Notes: a model not told the origin generated them from the sequence alone. 6,452 bases of DNA from Deltaproteobacteria bacterium (GCA_006226895.1 SBFN01000217.1:1-6452), one strand, 5' to 3'; shown: positions 1-6,452, numbered from the stretch's first letter. Program-made: numbers and translations.

Positions 1-2409
1 CCCCCTGTGATTGACCCAGAGATGCCTGTTGAAACCTATGTGCTCGATCCGCGCGAAGGTTTCGAGACCTTTGCCTGTGCCATCCACGAAATTGCCACCG
101 AAAAAGGCGTTGGCGCCTTCTACGTGTTCGATTGCCTCTCTGACCTGCTTTCAGCCTGGGTCACCGATCACATGATCGCCAACTTTTTCCACGTCACCTG
201 CCCTTACCTGTTCAAACTTGACACGGTGGCTTACTTTGCCCTGTTGCGCAATCGCCACGCTCACAAAACCATCGCCCGCATTCGTGAGACGACCCAGGTT
301 CTGCTTGAACTTCACAACCGTGAAGGGCAGCGCTATGTTCATCCGCTCAAGGTCTGGGAGCGACATTCCCCGACTATGTTCCTGCCGCATCGACAGACCG
401 GTGACAGCTTTGTCCCCCTTGCCAACAGTCTTGAAGCAACCGAGCTTCTGTCTAAAGCCTATCGTCAGGTCCAGGATGCTGGCAGTCGTCGTCTCGATCA
501 CTGGCATCGCCTCTTTTTGCAAGCCGAGGAACTGAATTCTGAAAACGTCTCGCAGGGGGAGCAGGAAAAAATGGTGGCACATCTTTGTCGTCACCTGATT
601 GGCTGCGAAGAGAATATCCTCAAACTTGCGCGGCGCTATTTCACACTCAACGATTTGCTTTCCTATAAAGCGCGCATGATTGGTACGGGGTTCATCGGCG
701 GCAAAGCTGTCGGTATGCTGCTGGCACGGCGCATTCTGGAAACCCAGCCGGATGCGGATTGGTCTGAACGACTGGAGCAGCACGACTCTTTCTTTGTCGG
801 GTCAAACGTCTATTACTCTTACATTGTCAATAATGGCTGGTGGGAACTCTATGCGGCACAGAAAACACCGGAAGGCTATTTCGAAGCCGGTGCTGAACTT
901 CATCAGAAGATGTTGACAGGCTCTTTCCCGGAACAGTTGCGGGAAGATTTTATGAGCATGCTCGATTATTACGGACAATATCCGATTATTGTCCGCTCAA
1001 GCTCATTGCTGGAAGACGGCTTTGGCAACGCTTTTGCCGGCAAATACGACAGTTTTTTTTGTGCCAACCAGGGCTCGCCGGAAGATCGATACAATGCCTT
1101 CGAAGATGCCGTTCGCAAAGTTTTCTCCAGCACCATGAGCGAAGACGCGCTGACCTATCGCAAGCAACGCGGTCTTGATCAACAGGTTGAGCAGATGGGC
1201 CTTCTTGTTCAGCGCGTTTCCGGTTCTTACCATAAAGATTATTACTTTCCGGAGTTGGCCGGAGTTGGTATTTCTTACAATACCTTTGTCTGGGACAAGC
1301 ATATGGATCCGAAAGCCGGTATGCTGCGGCTGGTTCTTGGGCTTGGCACACGTGCGGTTGATCGGGTCGAGGGGGATTATCCAAGGATTGTCGCTCTTGA
1401 TGAGCCGATGAAACTGCCACTCAAAGGTTATGAAGATATTCGCCGATTTTCCCAGAAGGATGTCGATCTGGTCAATATCAGCGAAAATGACCTGCAATCG
1501 CAGCCATTGTTTCACCTGGTCGGTGAAGGCATTGACCTGAACCTGGAGTGTTATGGTGTTCCGGACCAGGAAACCATTTCCCGGTTAAAGGAGCGTGGCC
1601 GGCCGGCCCAAGATGTCTGGCTCCTGACCTTTGAGCACCTGCTGAAAAAAACGGACTTCCCTGTGAGGATGCAGCTGTTGCTCAAGACCCTTGAAAAAGC
1701 TTATCAGTATCCTGTTGATATAGAGTTTACCGTTAACAAAACAAAGAATGGCGCGTCCAAAATTAATCTACTGCAATGCCGGCCACTGCAGACCAAGGGG
1801 TTAAAAAAACGGATCAGTATTCCAGGGGAGATCGCACCCGAAAAGGTCTTCTTTAGTGCTGATGGCGGCTTTATGGGCGGCAATTCGGCCTTTCCGATTA
1901 AACGTATAATCTGGGTTGATGCCAAACGGTACTCACAGTTGTCACTCTCAGATAAGCACGAAGTTGCTCGCTTGATTGGCCGTCTTAATCGACGAATCAA
2001 GGATCGCGAACAGCAACCGACACTGCTGCTCGGCCCGGGGCGTTGGGGGACCTCAACACCGTCGCTGGGAGTCCCGGTCAAGTTTTCAGAAATCAACAAT
2101 ATGGCTGCCATCGGTGAAGTTGCCTTTGCTGAAGGTGACCTGATGCCTGAGCTTTCTTTCGGGTCACATTTTTTTCAAGACCTGGTTGAAGCCGATATCT
2201 TTTACCTGGCACTGTTCCCGGACACTTTCCCTTGCACGTTGAACAGTGACTGGCTTTATCAGCGCGCCAACCTGCTCGAAGGCTTGATGCCAAGCAGCAG
2301 TCGGTTCAAGCCTGTTGTCAAGGTTGTCGACGTTCAGTCGGAGAATTTACTGCTGTTGGCTGATGTTGTAACGCAAGAGTTAAAGTGTTTCTGGGTTGAG
2401 CGGATATGA
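1..2409 (+). CDS. PEP/pyruvate-binding (PPDK N-terminal type) ATP-grasp protein with RecA/KaiC-like N-terminal part, 5'-truncated by window edge
   Basis: The frame is open from base 1, so the gene very probably begins upstream. The GTG at base 7 is only the first possible start, and residues are numbered from it. Residues about 10-130 resemble the second half of a RecA/KaiC-like ATPase: a Walker-B-like strand FYVFDCLSDL (D42), then VAYFALLRNRHAHKTIARIR. The matching Walker A would lie outside the window. Residues about 220-600 form a PPDK_N (PF01326) ATP-grasp domain: GGKAVGM (K233), IIVRSSS (R330) followed by LLEDGFGN, GLGTRAVD (445-452), and the closing LLQCRP (588-593). Residues 600-800 carry GPGRWG (676-681) and GSHFFQ (719-724). 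There is no swivel-domain catalytic histidine motif and no C-terminal PEP-binding barrel, so this is not a complete PEP synthase or pyruvate phosphate dikinase. Its phosphoryl acceptor is unknown. It is probably cytoplasmic. The stop at 2407-2409 is followed by a terminator at 2537. The domain call is firm; the function is open. Confidence 0.85.
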   Translation, partial: PPVIDPEMPVETYVLDPREGFETFACAIHEIATEKGVGAFYVFDCLSDLLSAWVTDHMIANFFHVTCPYLFKLDTVAYFALLRNRHAHKTIARIRETTQVLLELHNREGQRYVHPLKVWERHSPTMFLPHRQTGDSFVPLANSLEATELLSKAYRQVQDAGSRRLDHWHRLFLQAEELNSENVSQGEQEKMVAHLCRHLIGCEENILKLARRYFTLNDLLSYKARMIGTGFIGGKAVGMLLARRILETQPDADWSERLEQHDSFFVGSNVYYSYIVNNGWWELYAAQKTPEGYFEAGAELHQKMLTGSFPEQLREDFMSMLDYYGQYPIIVRSSSLLEDGFGNAFAGKYDSFFCANQGSPEDRYNAFEDAVRKVFSSTMSEDALTYRKQRGLDQQVEQMGLLVQRVSGSYHKDYYFPELAGVGISYNTFVWDKHMDPKAGMLRLVLGLGTRAVDRVEGDYPRIVALDEPMKLPLKGYEDIRRFSQKDVDLVNISENDLQSQPLFHLVGEGIDLNLECYGVPDQETISRLKERGRPAQDVWLLTFEHLLKKTDFPVRMQLLLKTLEKAYQYPVDIEFTVNKTKNGASKINLLQCRPLQTKGLKKRISIPGEIAPEKVFFSADGGFMGGNSAFPIKRIIWVDAKRYSQLSLSDKHEVARLIGRLNRRIKDREQQPTLLLGPGRWGTSTPSLGVPVKFSEINNMAAIGEVAFAEGDLMPELSFGSHFFQDLVEADIFYLALFPDTFPCTLNSDWLYQRANLLEGLMPSSSRFKPVVKVVDVQSENLLLLADVVTQELKCFWVERI

Positions 2410-2426
2410 GTCGATCTGGCAGGCCA

Positions 2427-2449
2427 GTATTGTATACAGTATACAATAC
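2427..2449. promoter_or_regulatory. Perfect 23-bp palindromic operator
   Basis: Two 11-bp arms, GTATTGTATAC (2427-2437) and GTATACAATAC (2439-2449), are exact reverse complements around a single A at 2438. The palindrome starts 18 bases after the preceding stop codon and ends two bases before a TTGACA -35 box. It has no U-tract, so it is not a terminator. Its symmetry and position suggest the binding site of a dimeric helix-turn-helix regulator; TTGTATAC/GTATACAA cores are seen among GntR-family sites, but the actual regulator cannot be named from this window. A lone TTGTATAC recurs at 2656-2663. Confidence 0.7.
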
Positions 2450-2451
2450 AG

Positions 2452-2480
2452 TTGACATTTACCTGCCGCATCTTTACAGT
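2452..2480 (+). promoter_or_regulatory. Sigma70-type promoter next to the palindrome
   Basis: A consensus -35 hexamer TTGACA (2452-2457) is followed after exactly 17 bases by TACAGT (2475-2480), which matches four of six bases of the -10 consensus. Transcription would start near 2486-2488, reading rightward. The palindrome at 2427-2449 abuts the -35 box, a place where a bound protein could repress or activate. The next gene, rnhA, lies beyond a strong terminator, so the immediate product may be a short RNA of about 85 nt. Confidence 0.5.
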
Positions 2481-2485
2481 GCAAA

Positions 2486-2572
2486 ACAGCTGATGGCGGT
2501 AAAGATGCCGGGGTCAGTTTGCCCCAAAGATGTTGGCCCTTCTGCTTTGTTGTAGAGGGGTTTTTGTTTTTT
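2486..2572 (+). ncRNA. Candidate small RNA, or terminated leader, of about 85 nt
   Basis: This is inferred from a promoter at 2452-2480 and a rho-independent terminator ending at 2572, with no convincing gene between them. The predicted RNA holds a short GGGG/CCCC hairpin (2510-2513 with 2522-2525, 8-nt loop) and then the terminator stem with a 3' U-rich tail, the usual outline of a trans-acting bacterial sRNA. A 20-codon frame (ATG 2493 to TAG 2553-2555) runs through it but has no Shine-Dalgarno sequence. I recognise no known RNA family. It may instead be an unused leader left by a lost gene, or simply the 3' untranslated region of the upstream gene. Confidence 0.3.
2537..2572 (+). terminator. 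Rho-independent terminator
   Basis: The arms CCCTTCTGC (2537-2545) and GTAGAGGGG (2552-2560) pair over nine positions, two of them G-U pairs, around the loop TTTGTT. They are followed at once by TTTTTGTTTTTT (2561-2572). This would end transcription from the gene finishing at 2409 as well as from the promoter at 2452-2480, and it separates both from rnhA. Confidence 0.75.
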
Positions 2573-2742
2573 CTCCTGTCCAGGTGTTTCTATATATTCA
2601 TTGCAACAGGAACACAGCAACCAGCTTTGCCTCATTGCTCTGGTGGGATTTTAATTTGTATACCGATTAACAGGGCTGAATTGCAAAAAAAGCTGTGTTA
2701 GGATGCTTTAGTCTTTTTATAACCATCTTTTGAGATTGAAAC
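2573..2742. other. Non-coding stretch ahead of rnhA
   Basis: This AT-rich stretch should contain the rnhA promoter, but no pair of hexamers is convincing. TATAAC (2718-2723) is a good -10 candidate without a matching -35 box at 16-18 bases. TTGCAA (2681-2686) and TTAACA (2667-2672) are -35-like but badly spaced. A TTGTATAC at 2656-2663 equals half of the palindrome core at 2427-2449. The 60-codon open frame through here (from a TTG at 2519, across the terminator) has no Shine-Dalgarno sequence and looks fortuitous. Confidence 0.4.
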
Positions 2743-3210
2743 ATGGCAAGTATGAGTAAATCTGCAGAGACATTGGTGGAAATCTTCTCCGACGGCGCCT
2801 GCTCCGGTAACCCGGGCCCGGGTGGTTGGGGAACGGTTCTGCGCTGTGGAGATCATGAAAAAGAGTTCTCCGGTTATGACCCGGAGACCACCAACAACCG
2901 CATGGAGTTGATCGCCGCGATCGCCGGCCTGGAAGCTTTGAAGCGGCCCTGTCAAGTCAGGGTGACCACCGATTCACAGTATGTAAAAAAGGGTATGACC
3001 GAATGGGTCGACGGCTGGGTTAAGCGCGGCTGGAAAAATTCCCAGAAGAAGCCGGTTGCCAACCGGGATCTCTGGGAGCGCCTGCTGGAACTGACCGAAC
3101 CACACGAGGTTGAGTGGTGCTGGGTGCGCGGCCATGATGGCCACGCTGAAAACGAGCGCTGCGACGCTCTGGCAAGGGCCGCAATTGAGACGGCTCGTAA
3201 CGGAGTCTGA
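2743..3210 (+). CDS. rnhA: Ribonuclease HI
   Basis: This 155-residue enzyme cleaves the RNA strand of RNA:DNA hybrids in the cytoplasm, removing R-loops and primer RNA. Its length matches E. coli RNase HI (155). The full catalytic set is visible by motif: D17 in [17 protein letters not shown]55 in NNRMELIA, D77 in VTTDSQYV, H131 in RGHDGH and D141 in NERCDALA, equivalent to E. coli D10, E48, D70, H124 and D134. The basic handle region ([14 protein letters not shown], 92-105) that helps bind the hybrid is present. ATG 2743 is chosen because GAGA at 2732-2735 lies at a usable distance. The in-frame ATG at 2752 is an alternative, as the first 9-10 residues precede the conserved fold. It stands alone between the terminator at 2537-2572 and the nuo genes, and its link to respiration appears to be only neighbourhood. 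I see no obvious hairpin terminator after it. Confidence 0.96.
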   Translation: MASMSKSAETLVEIFSDGACSGNPGPGGWGTVLRCGDHEKEFSGYDPETTNNRMELIAAIAGLEALKRPCQVRVTTDSQYVKKGMTEWVDGWVKRGWKNSQKKPVANRDLWERLLELTEPHEVEWCWVRGHDGHAENERCDALARAAIETARNGV

Positions 3211-3322
3211 ATTAGCAGCCACGATGGACTTGAACTATTTTTATGCTAGGCTGATTCGAGACCTTAACAAGTCTAAATGTCGGTTTTGATTACTTCTTTG
3301 GGAAGGTTGTTTCTCTGAGCAT

Positions 3323-3787
3323 ATGTCTCCTGCTAATCCTTCACAACTTATCGTGCCGCCACCGGTTTTCGAGTCTTACCTGGCTCTGGGAATTTATGCT
3401 GGCATAGCGATTTTCCTGATTACCGTGCTCCTGCTACTCTCCTGGGGACTGGGCCACAAGACCCGTTCCCGTCAGAAGCAGGAGCCTTACGAGTCGGGTA
3501 TTCTACCTCTTGACAATGCCCGCCTCAAAGGACCAGTGCCTTTCTACCTGGTCGCGATCTTCTTTGTTGTTTTCGATGTCGAGGTGATCTTTGTCGCCTC
3601 CTGGGCAGTCGCATCTGATCGCCTTGGCTGGTCCGGATTCGCCCACGTCTGTTTTTTCATCTTCATTCTCTTTCTTGGCCTGGTCCATATCTGGAAAACC
3701 GGTGGCCTGGACTGGGAACCGCGAGCGCAGCGTGAGCAACGCAGGGCGCAGAATGATCAGCGCAGAGAGCAGGGGAGCGCAACATGA
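3323..3787 (+). CDS. nuoA: NADH-quinone oxidoreductase subunit A
   Basis: A 154-residue membrane subunit of complex I (NDH-1) that sits at the junction of the membrane arm and the quinone-binding domain. Three transmembrane helices are evident at about 20-43, 73-96 and 104-124. The family signature EPYESGILP (54-62) is followed by R67 and then [17 protein letters not shown] (74-90), with the conserved acidic D85 and E87 inside helix 2. The C-terminal tail (133-154) is unusually rich in Q, R and E ([14 protein letters not shown]) and longer than the fold needs. This is the first gene of the operon. No other in-frame start exists between the TGA at 3287 and ATG 3323. The Shine-Dalgarno sequence is poor: GGGAAGG (3300-3306) is about 16 bases away. 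The 112-base upstream gap offers only a weak promoter-like pair, TGGACT (3225-3230) and TAGGCT (3247-3252). The gene overlaps nuoBCD by ATGA at 3784-3787. Confidence 0.96.
   Translation: MSPANPSQLIVPPPVFESYLALGIYAGIAIFLITVLLLLSWGLGHKTRSRQKQEPYESGILPLDNARLKGPVPFYLVAIFFVVFDVEVIFVASWAVASDRLGWSGFAHVCFFIFILFLGLVHIWKTGGLDWEPRAQREQRRAQNDQRREQGSAT
3772..3777 (+). promoter_or_regulatory. Ribosome binding site of nuoBCD inside the nuoA 3' end
   Basis: GGGGAG lies six bases before the ATG at 3784, within the last codons of nuoA. With the ATGA stop/start overlap at 3784-3787 it supports this start and suggests translational coupling of the two genes. Confidence 0.7.
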
Positions 3788-6174
3788 GCGAAGAGCTGCC
3801 TCCCAATGTCATACTGACAACCCTGGACGATGCCATCAACTGGGGGCGCAAGAACAGCCTCTGGCCGATGTTCTTCGGCCTGTCGTGCTGTTTCGTCGAG
3901 ATGATGACCAGCATGACGCCACGCTTCGACATCGCTCGCTTCGGCGCCGAGGTCTTGCGCAGCACACCGCGTGAAGCCGACCTGATGATCATTTCCGGAA
4001 CCCCTTTTAAAAAGATGGGCGCCAGCATGTTGCGCGTCTACGAGCAGATGGCCAACCCCAAGTGGGTGATGGCGATGGGCAGTTGTGCAAACTCCGGTGG
4101 CATGTACGATGTCTACAGCGTCATGCAGGGCGTTAACCAGGTGTTGCCGGTCGATGTTTACGTGCCAGGTTGTCCACCACGTCCTGAAGCCTTCCTGCAG
4201 GGCCTGATCCTGTTGCAGGAAAAGATCGCCGCAGATGAGCAACCCGCCCGCAAGGTGCTCGGCATGCAAGGCGGCAGCGAGGGGACGGACGGACCACTGT
4301 TGATAGACGGCGTCAGCAAGAGCCGCGACACCCGTGGCCCAGGCTTTGGCAACAGCCCAAACCGCGGCACCTCCAGCCAGGCGCCCCGTTTCTGGGGGAG
4401 CCGTGCCGAAGAGTTATGGCGTCCAGATCAGCCACGCATTGACTTCGTCGCCTCGACACCCGACCTGCGCAAAACCCTGCACGAACATTTTGGCGACCGG
4501 GTGCGTGAAGACGCCAAAGGCGCTGACATGCCGACCTTCTGGACCGACACCGAGACGGCCCCAGAGCTGCTACGCTTCCTCAAGGAACAGGCGCCGACCC
4601 GCTACCGCCGCCTTGAAGACCTGACGGCAATCGACGAGCGCGCCCGAAAAAAACGTCCTGATCACGATTTTACACTCGTCTATCACCTCTTGTCCTTCGA
4701 CGACCCCGGCTACCTGCGAGTCAAGGTCCCTCTGCAGGGAGAAACACCGACGGCACCGACGATCACCGACGTCTGGACTACGGCCAACTGGTATGAGCGG
4801 GAGGCCTACGACATGTTCGGCATCGATTTCAAAGGCCATCCCGACCTGCGCCGTATTCTCATGTCCCACGACTGGGAAGGACACCCCCTGCGCAAGGACC
4901 ATATCTCTCGCGCGACCGAGATGGAGCCCTTCACACCGGAAGCGGCGATGAAGATGGTGCCGCGTGACGCGGATGACTTCTTCGGCGGCAAGGAGATGGA
5001 GCGGATCGACGATGAGACCATGATTCTCAATCTTGGTCCTCACCATCCCGGCACTCACGGCGTTCTGCGCCTGGTCGCCAAGCTCAATGGTGAAGAGGTT
5101 GAGGATGTTGATGTCGACCTCGGCTACCACCATCGTGGCGCTGAGAAGATCGCTGAACGGCAACACTGGAACCAGTACATTCCCTACACTGATCGCATCG
5201 ACTATCTCTCCGGCGTGCAGAACAACCTCGCTTACCTGTTGCCATTGGAGACCATGCTCGGTGTCGAGGTCCCGGAGCGGGCCGAGGTGGTTCGGGTGAT
5301 GCTCTGCGAGCTTTTCCGCTTGTCCAACCACTTGGTCTGGCTGGGAACGTTCGCTCATGATGTCGGTGCCATGACCCCGGTCTTCTACACCTTCGAGTCG
5401 CGGGAAAAAATCTTTGATATCATCGAGCAGATCACCGGTGGCCGTATGCACCCGGCCTGGCTGCGCGTTGGCGGTCTACCCATGGACCTCCCCGATGGCT
5501 GGAAGCAAACCGTCGACATCTTCACCCGCGATTTTGACAAGCGCATCGATGAGCTCGACCGCATGCTCACCAACGGACCAATCTTCCGTGCGCGCACCGA
5601 GGGTATTGGCACCACGACCCTTGATGAAGCGATCGACTGGGGAATGTCCGGCGCCAACCTGCGCGCCTGCGGACTGGAGTGGGACCTGCGCAAGAAGATG
5701 CCCTATTCCGGTTACCAACGCTTTGACTTCGACATCCCCACTGAAACCGGTGGCTGCAGCTACGCCCGCTACCTGGTAAGGCTCAACGAAATGCGCCAGA
5801 GTTTGCGCATCGTCAAACAGGCCGCGGCCGATATGCCGGATGGCCCTTACGTAAGCAACGATTTACGCTACGTCTATCCGGAACGGAATGCCGGAAAAAA
5901 AGATATCGAATCTCTGATTCATCATTTTATGAATGTAACCCGCGGCCTGACACCACCCCGCGGCGAGTGTTACCGCGGCATCGAATCAAGTAAGGGTGAA
6001 TGCGGCTACTACGTGGTCAGCGATGGTGGCAACACTCCGTATCGTTTGCGTATCCGCACCCCGAGCTTTGCCCACATGCAGGTTTTTCCGAAGATCACCA
6101 GGGGCTGGATGATTTCAGACCTGATCATGGTGTTGGGGGCGATTGATTTTATTCTGGCTGACTTAGATAGATAA
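3784..6174 (+). CDS. nuoBCD: NADH-quinone oxidoreductase subunits B, C and D fused in one protein
   Basis: This 796-residue protein of the peripheral arm of complex I passes electrons from the terminal cluster N2 to quinone. Residues 1-160 are Nuo[11 protein letters not shown], then N2 ligands C35 and C36 (GLSCCFVEM), C101 ([11 protein letters not shown]) and C130 ([10 protein letters not shown]). A Gly/Ser/Arg-rich linker spans about 163-215. Residues about 216-372 are NuoC (30-kDa family), ending in the signature [13 protein letters not shown] (337-349) to HPLRKD (367-372). After a second linker (373-410), NuoD (49-kDa family) fills 411-796: [10 protein letters not shown] (417-426), [18 protein letters not shown] (467-475), MTPVFYTF, and the end [20 protein letters not shown]425 and Y474 sit where the quinone head-group His and Tyr lie in this family. 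Each part has normal length and intact motifs, and no stop or frameshift occurs at the seams. NuoCD fusions are well known (E. coli); adding NuoB is rarer. The sequence is closest in style to E. coli-type NuoB and NuoCD. It is probably translationally coupled to nuoA. Confidence 0.96.
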   Translation: MSEELPPNVILTTLDDAINWGRKNSLWPMFFGLSCCFVEMMTSMTPRFDIARFGAEVLRSTPREADLMIISGTPFKKMGASMLRVYEQMANPKWVMAMGSCANSGGMYDVYSVMQGVNQVLPVDVYVPGCPPRPEAFLQGLILLQEKIAADEQPARKVLGMQGGSEGTDGPLLIDGVSKSRDTRGPGFGNSPNRGTSSQAPRFWGSRAEELWRPDQPRIDFVASTPDLRKTLHEHFGDRVREDAKGADMPTFWTDTETAPELLRFLKEQAPTRYRRLEDLTAIDERARKKRPDHDFTLVYHLLSFDDPGYLRVKVPLQGETPTAPTITDVWTTANWYEREAYDMFGIDFKGHPDLRRILMSHDWEGHPLRKDHISRATEMEPFTPEAAMKMVPRDADDFFGGKEMERIDDETMILNLGPHHPGTHGVLRLVAKLNGEEVEDVDVDLGYHHRGAEKIAERQHWNQYIPYTDRIDYLSGVQNNLAYLLPLETMLGVEVPERAEVVRVMLCELFRLSNHLVWLGTFAHDVGAMTPVFYTFESREKIFDIIEQITGGRMHPAWLRVGGLPMDLPDGWKQTVDIFTRDFDKRIDELDRMLTNGPIFRARTEGIGTTTLDEAIDWGMSGANLRACGLEWDLRKKMPYSGYQRFDFDIPTETGGCSYARYLVRLNEMRQSLRIVKQAAADMPDGPYVSNDLRYVYPERNAGKKDIESLIHHFMNVTRGLTPPRGECYRGIESSKGECGYYVVSDGGNTPYRLRIRTPSFAHMQVFPKITRGWMISDLIMVLGAIDFILADLDR

Positions 6175-6180
6175 TTTTTC

Positions 6181-6295
6181 AACGCAGAGGCACGGAGACA
6201 CAGAAAAAAATAAGAGGTCAATCTTGCCCAGGGTGGAAAGAATCAAAACAATAAAGATTTGTTTGTGCTCTTCCGCGACTCTGCGCCTCTGCGTT
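6181..6295. repeat. Palindromic repeat-like element between nuoBCD and nuoE
   Basis: The left arm AACGCAGAGGCACGGAG (6181-6197) and right arm CTCTGCGCCTCTGCGTT (6279-6295) are inverted copies that agree at 15 of 17 positions, with 81 bases between them. Weaker purine-rich similarity continues inward (about 6198-6206 against 6270-6278). The AACGCAGAGGCGCAGAG-like core resembles short dispersed repeats that I recall from many bacterial genomes, including delta-proteobacteria. That is memory, not a search. In RNA the arms could form a long stem inside the nuo transcript. No U-tract directly follows the right arm (AATTTT only), so it is not a clear terminator. It encodes no convincing protein. 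Confidence 0.65.
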
Positions 6296-6314
6296 AATTT
6301 TAGAAATAATTGAT

Positions 6315-6452
6315 ATGAACGAGCTTCTTCCACAAAAGCAGATCGACAGCTTCAAAGACAAGGCGTCGGAGATTTCTCATCCTCATGAGATGATCATCGA
6401 TCTGTTGCGGGCGATCCAGTTGCATCATGGCTGGGTCCCTGACGACGGAGTG
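6315..6452 (+). CDS. nuoE: NADH-quinone oxidoreductase subunit E, N-terminal part, cut by window end
   Basis: An open frame of 46 codons from ATG 6315 to the last base. The segment MIIDLLRAIQLHHGWVPDDGV (split here: MIIDLLRAIQ then LHHGWVPDDGV) matches the N-terminal helical region of the 24-kDa complex I subunit, where a pattern like LxAxQxxxGWVP is typical. The thioredoxin-like domain with the four cysteines of the [2Fe-2S] cluster N1a would lie beyond the window. NuoE works with NuoF in the NADH-oxidising module. The position after nuoBCD is the standard nuo order. No other start is in frame downstream of the palindrome. The upstream AGAAATAATTGAT offers only a weak Shine-Dalgarno sequence. 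The identity rests on a short piece plus operon position. Confidence 0.85.
   Translation, partial: MNELLPQKQIDSFKDKASEISHPHEMIIDLLRAIQLHHGWVPDDGV

Noticed and set aside
151..783. 210-codon minus-strand open frame opposite the first gene
   Set aside because: The plus-strand protein has clear ATP-grasp and RecA-like motifs. The antisense product resembles no family and has no promoter or ribosome site evident.
2510..2525. GGGGTCAG motif and GGGG/CCCC hairpin as a possible REP or transposase-linked repeat end
   Set aside because: Only a short similarity to GGGGTCAG-type repeats that I recall; no second copy or transposase in the window, so not called as a mobile element.
2519..2701. 60-codon frame starting at a TTG, with a hydrophobic stretch
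   Set aside because: It runs through a strong terminator and its T-tract. The hydrophobic residues come from the T-rich DNA, and there is no Shine-Dalgarno sequence.
3225..3252. Promoter-like TGGACT and TAGGCT ahead of nuoA
   Set aside because: Both hexamers are weak (four and three matches) with 16-base spacing. TTGAAC (3230-3235) with TATGCT (3242-3247) is far too close. Not strong enough for a feature.
3259..3274. AGAC...GTCT hairpin between rnhA and nuoA as a terminator
   Set aside because: Only four solid pairs, low GC content and no following T-tract.
4991..4998. AGGAG directly before an ATG near the NuoC/NuoD seam as an internal start for separate NuoD
   Set aside because: There is no spacer between AGGAG and ATG 4996, so it would not work well as a ribosome site; the frame is continuous and a GGNAAGGAG run is natural for Gly-Lys-Glu codons.
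4570..5451. 293-codon open frame on the minus strand inside nuoBCD
   Set aside because: It lies antisense to the strongly conserved NuoC/NuoD coding region, shows no recognisable domain and is a by-product of GC-rich codon use in the real gene.

Overview
The window looks like chromosomal DNA of an anaerobic delta-type proteobacterium, most likely Desulfuromonadales (the Geobacter, Desulfuromonas and Pelobacter group). This is an inference from three things: a complex I locus whose B, C and D subunits are one polypeptide, an orphan pyruvate phosphate dikinase-type ATP-grasp protein, and an intergenic palindrome built on an AACGCAGAGGC-type core. All genes recognised are on the + strand. No tRNA, rRNA, CRISPR array or transposase gene is visible.

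Layout. Bases 1-2409 hold the 3' part of a large gene. Its protein joins the tail of a RecA/KaiC-like domain to a PEP/pyruvate-binding ATP-grasp domain, and it lacks the swivel and barrel domains of true PEP synthases. Bases 2410-2742 are non-coding but structured: a perfect 23-bp palindrome, a sigma70-type promoter directly after it, and a rho-independent terminator about 85 nt past the predicted start. This arrangement could make a small regulated RNA. The terminator also serves to end the upstream gene. rnhA (RNase HI) follows at 2743-3210 with all its catalytic residues.

After a 112-base gap begins a nuo operon: nuoA (3323-3787), overlapping by four bases a complete nuoBCD fusion (3784-6174), then the first 46 codons of nuoE (6315 to the window end). 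Together these encode parts of proton-pumping NADH:quinone oxidoreductase. NuoA is a membrane subunit, NuoB-C-D carry the terminal N2 cluster and the quinone site, and NuoE belongs to the NADH-oxidising module. The 140 bases between nuoBCD and nuoE are mostly a palindromic repeat-like element, unusual inside an otherwise tight operon.

The window is largely ordinary core metabolism. The parts most worth a second look are the operator/promoter/terminator cassette at 2427-2572, the B-C-D fusion, the repeat inside the nuo operon and the domain make-up of the first gene. I see no evidence for a wholly new multi-gene system.
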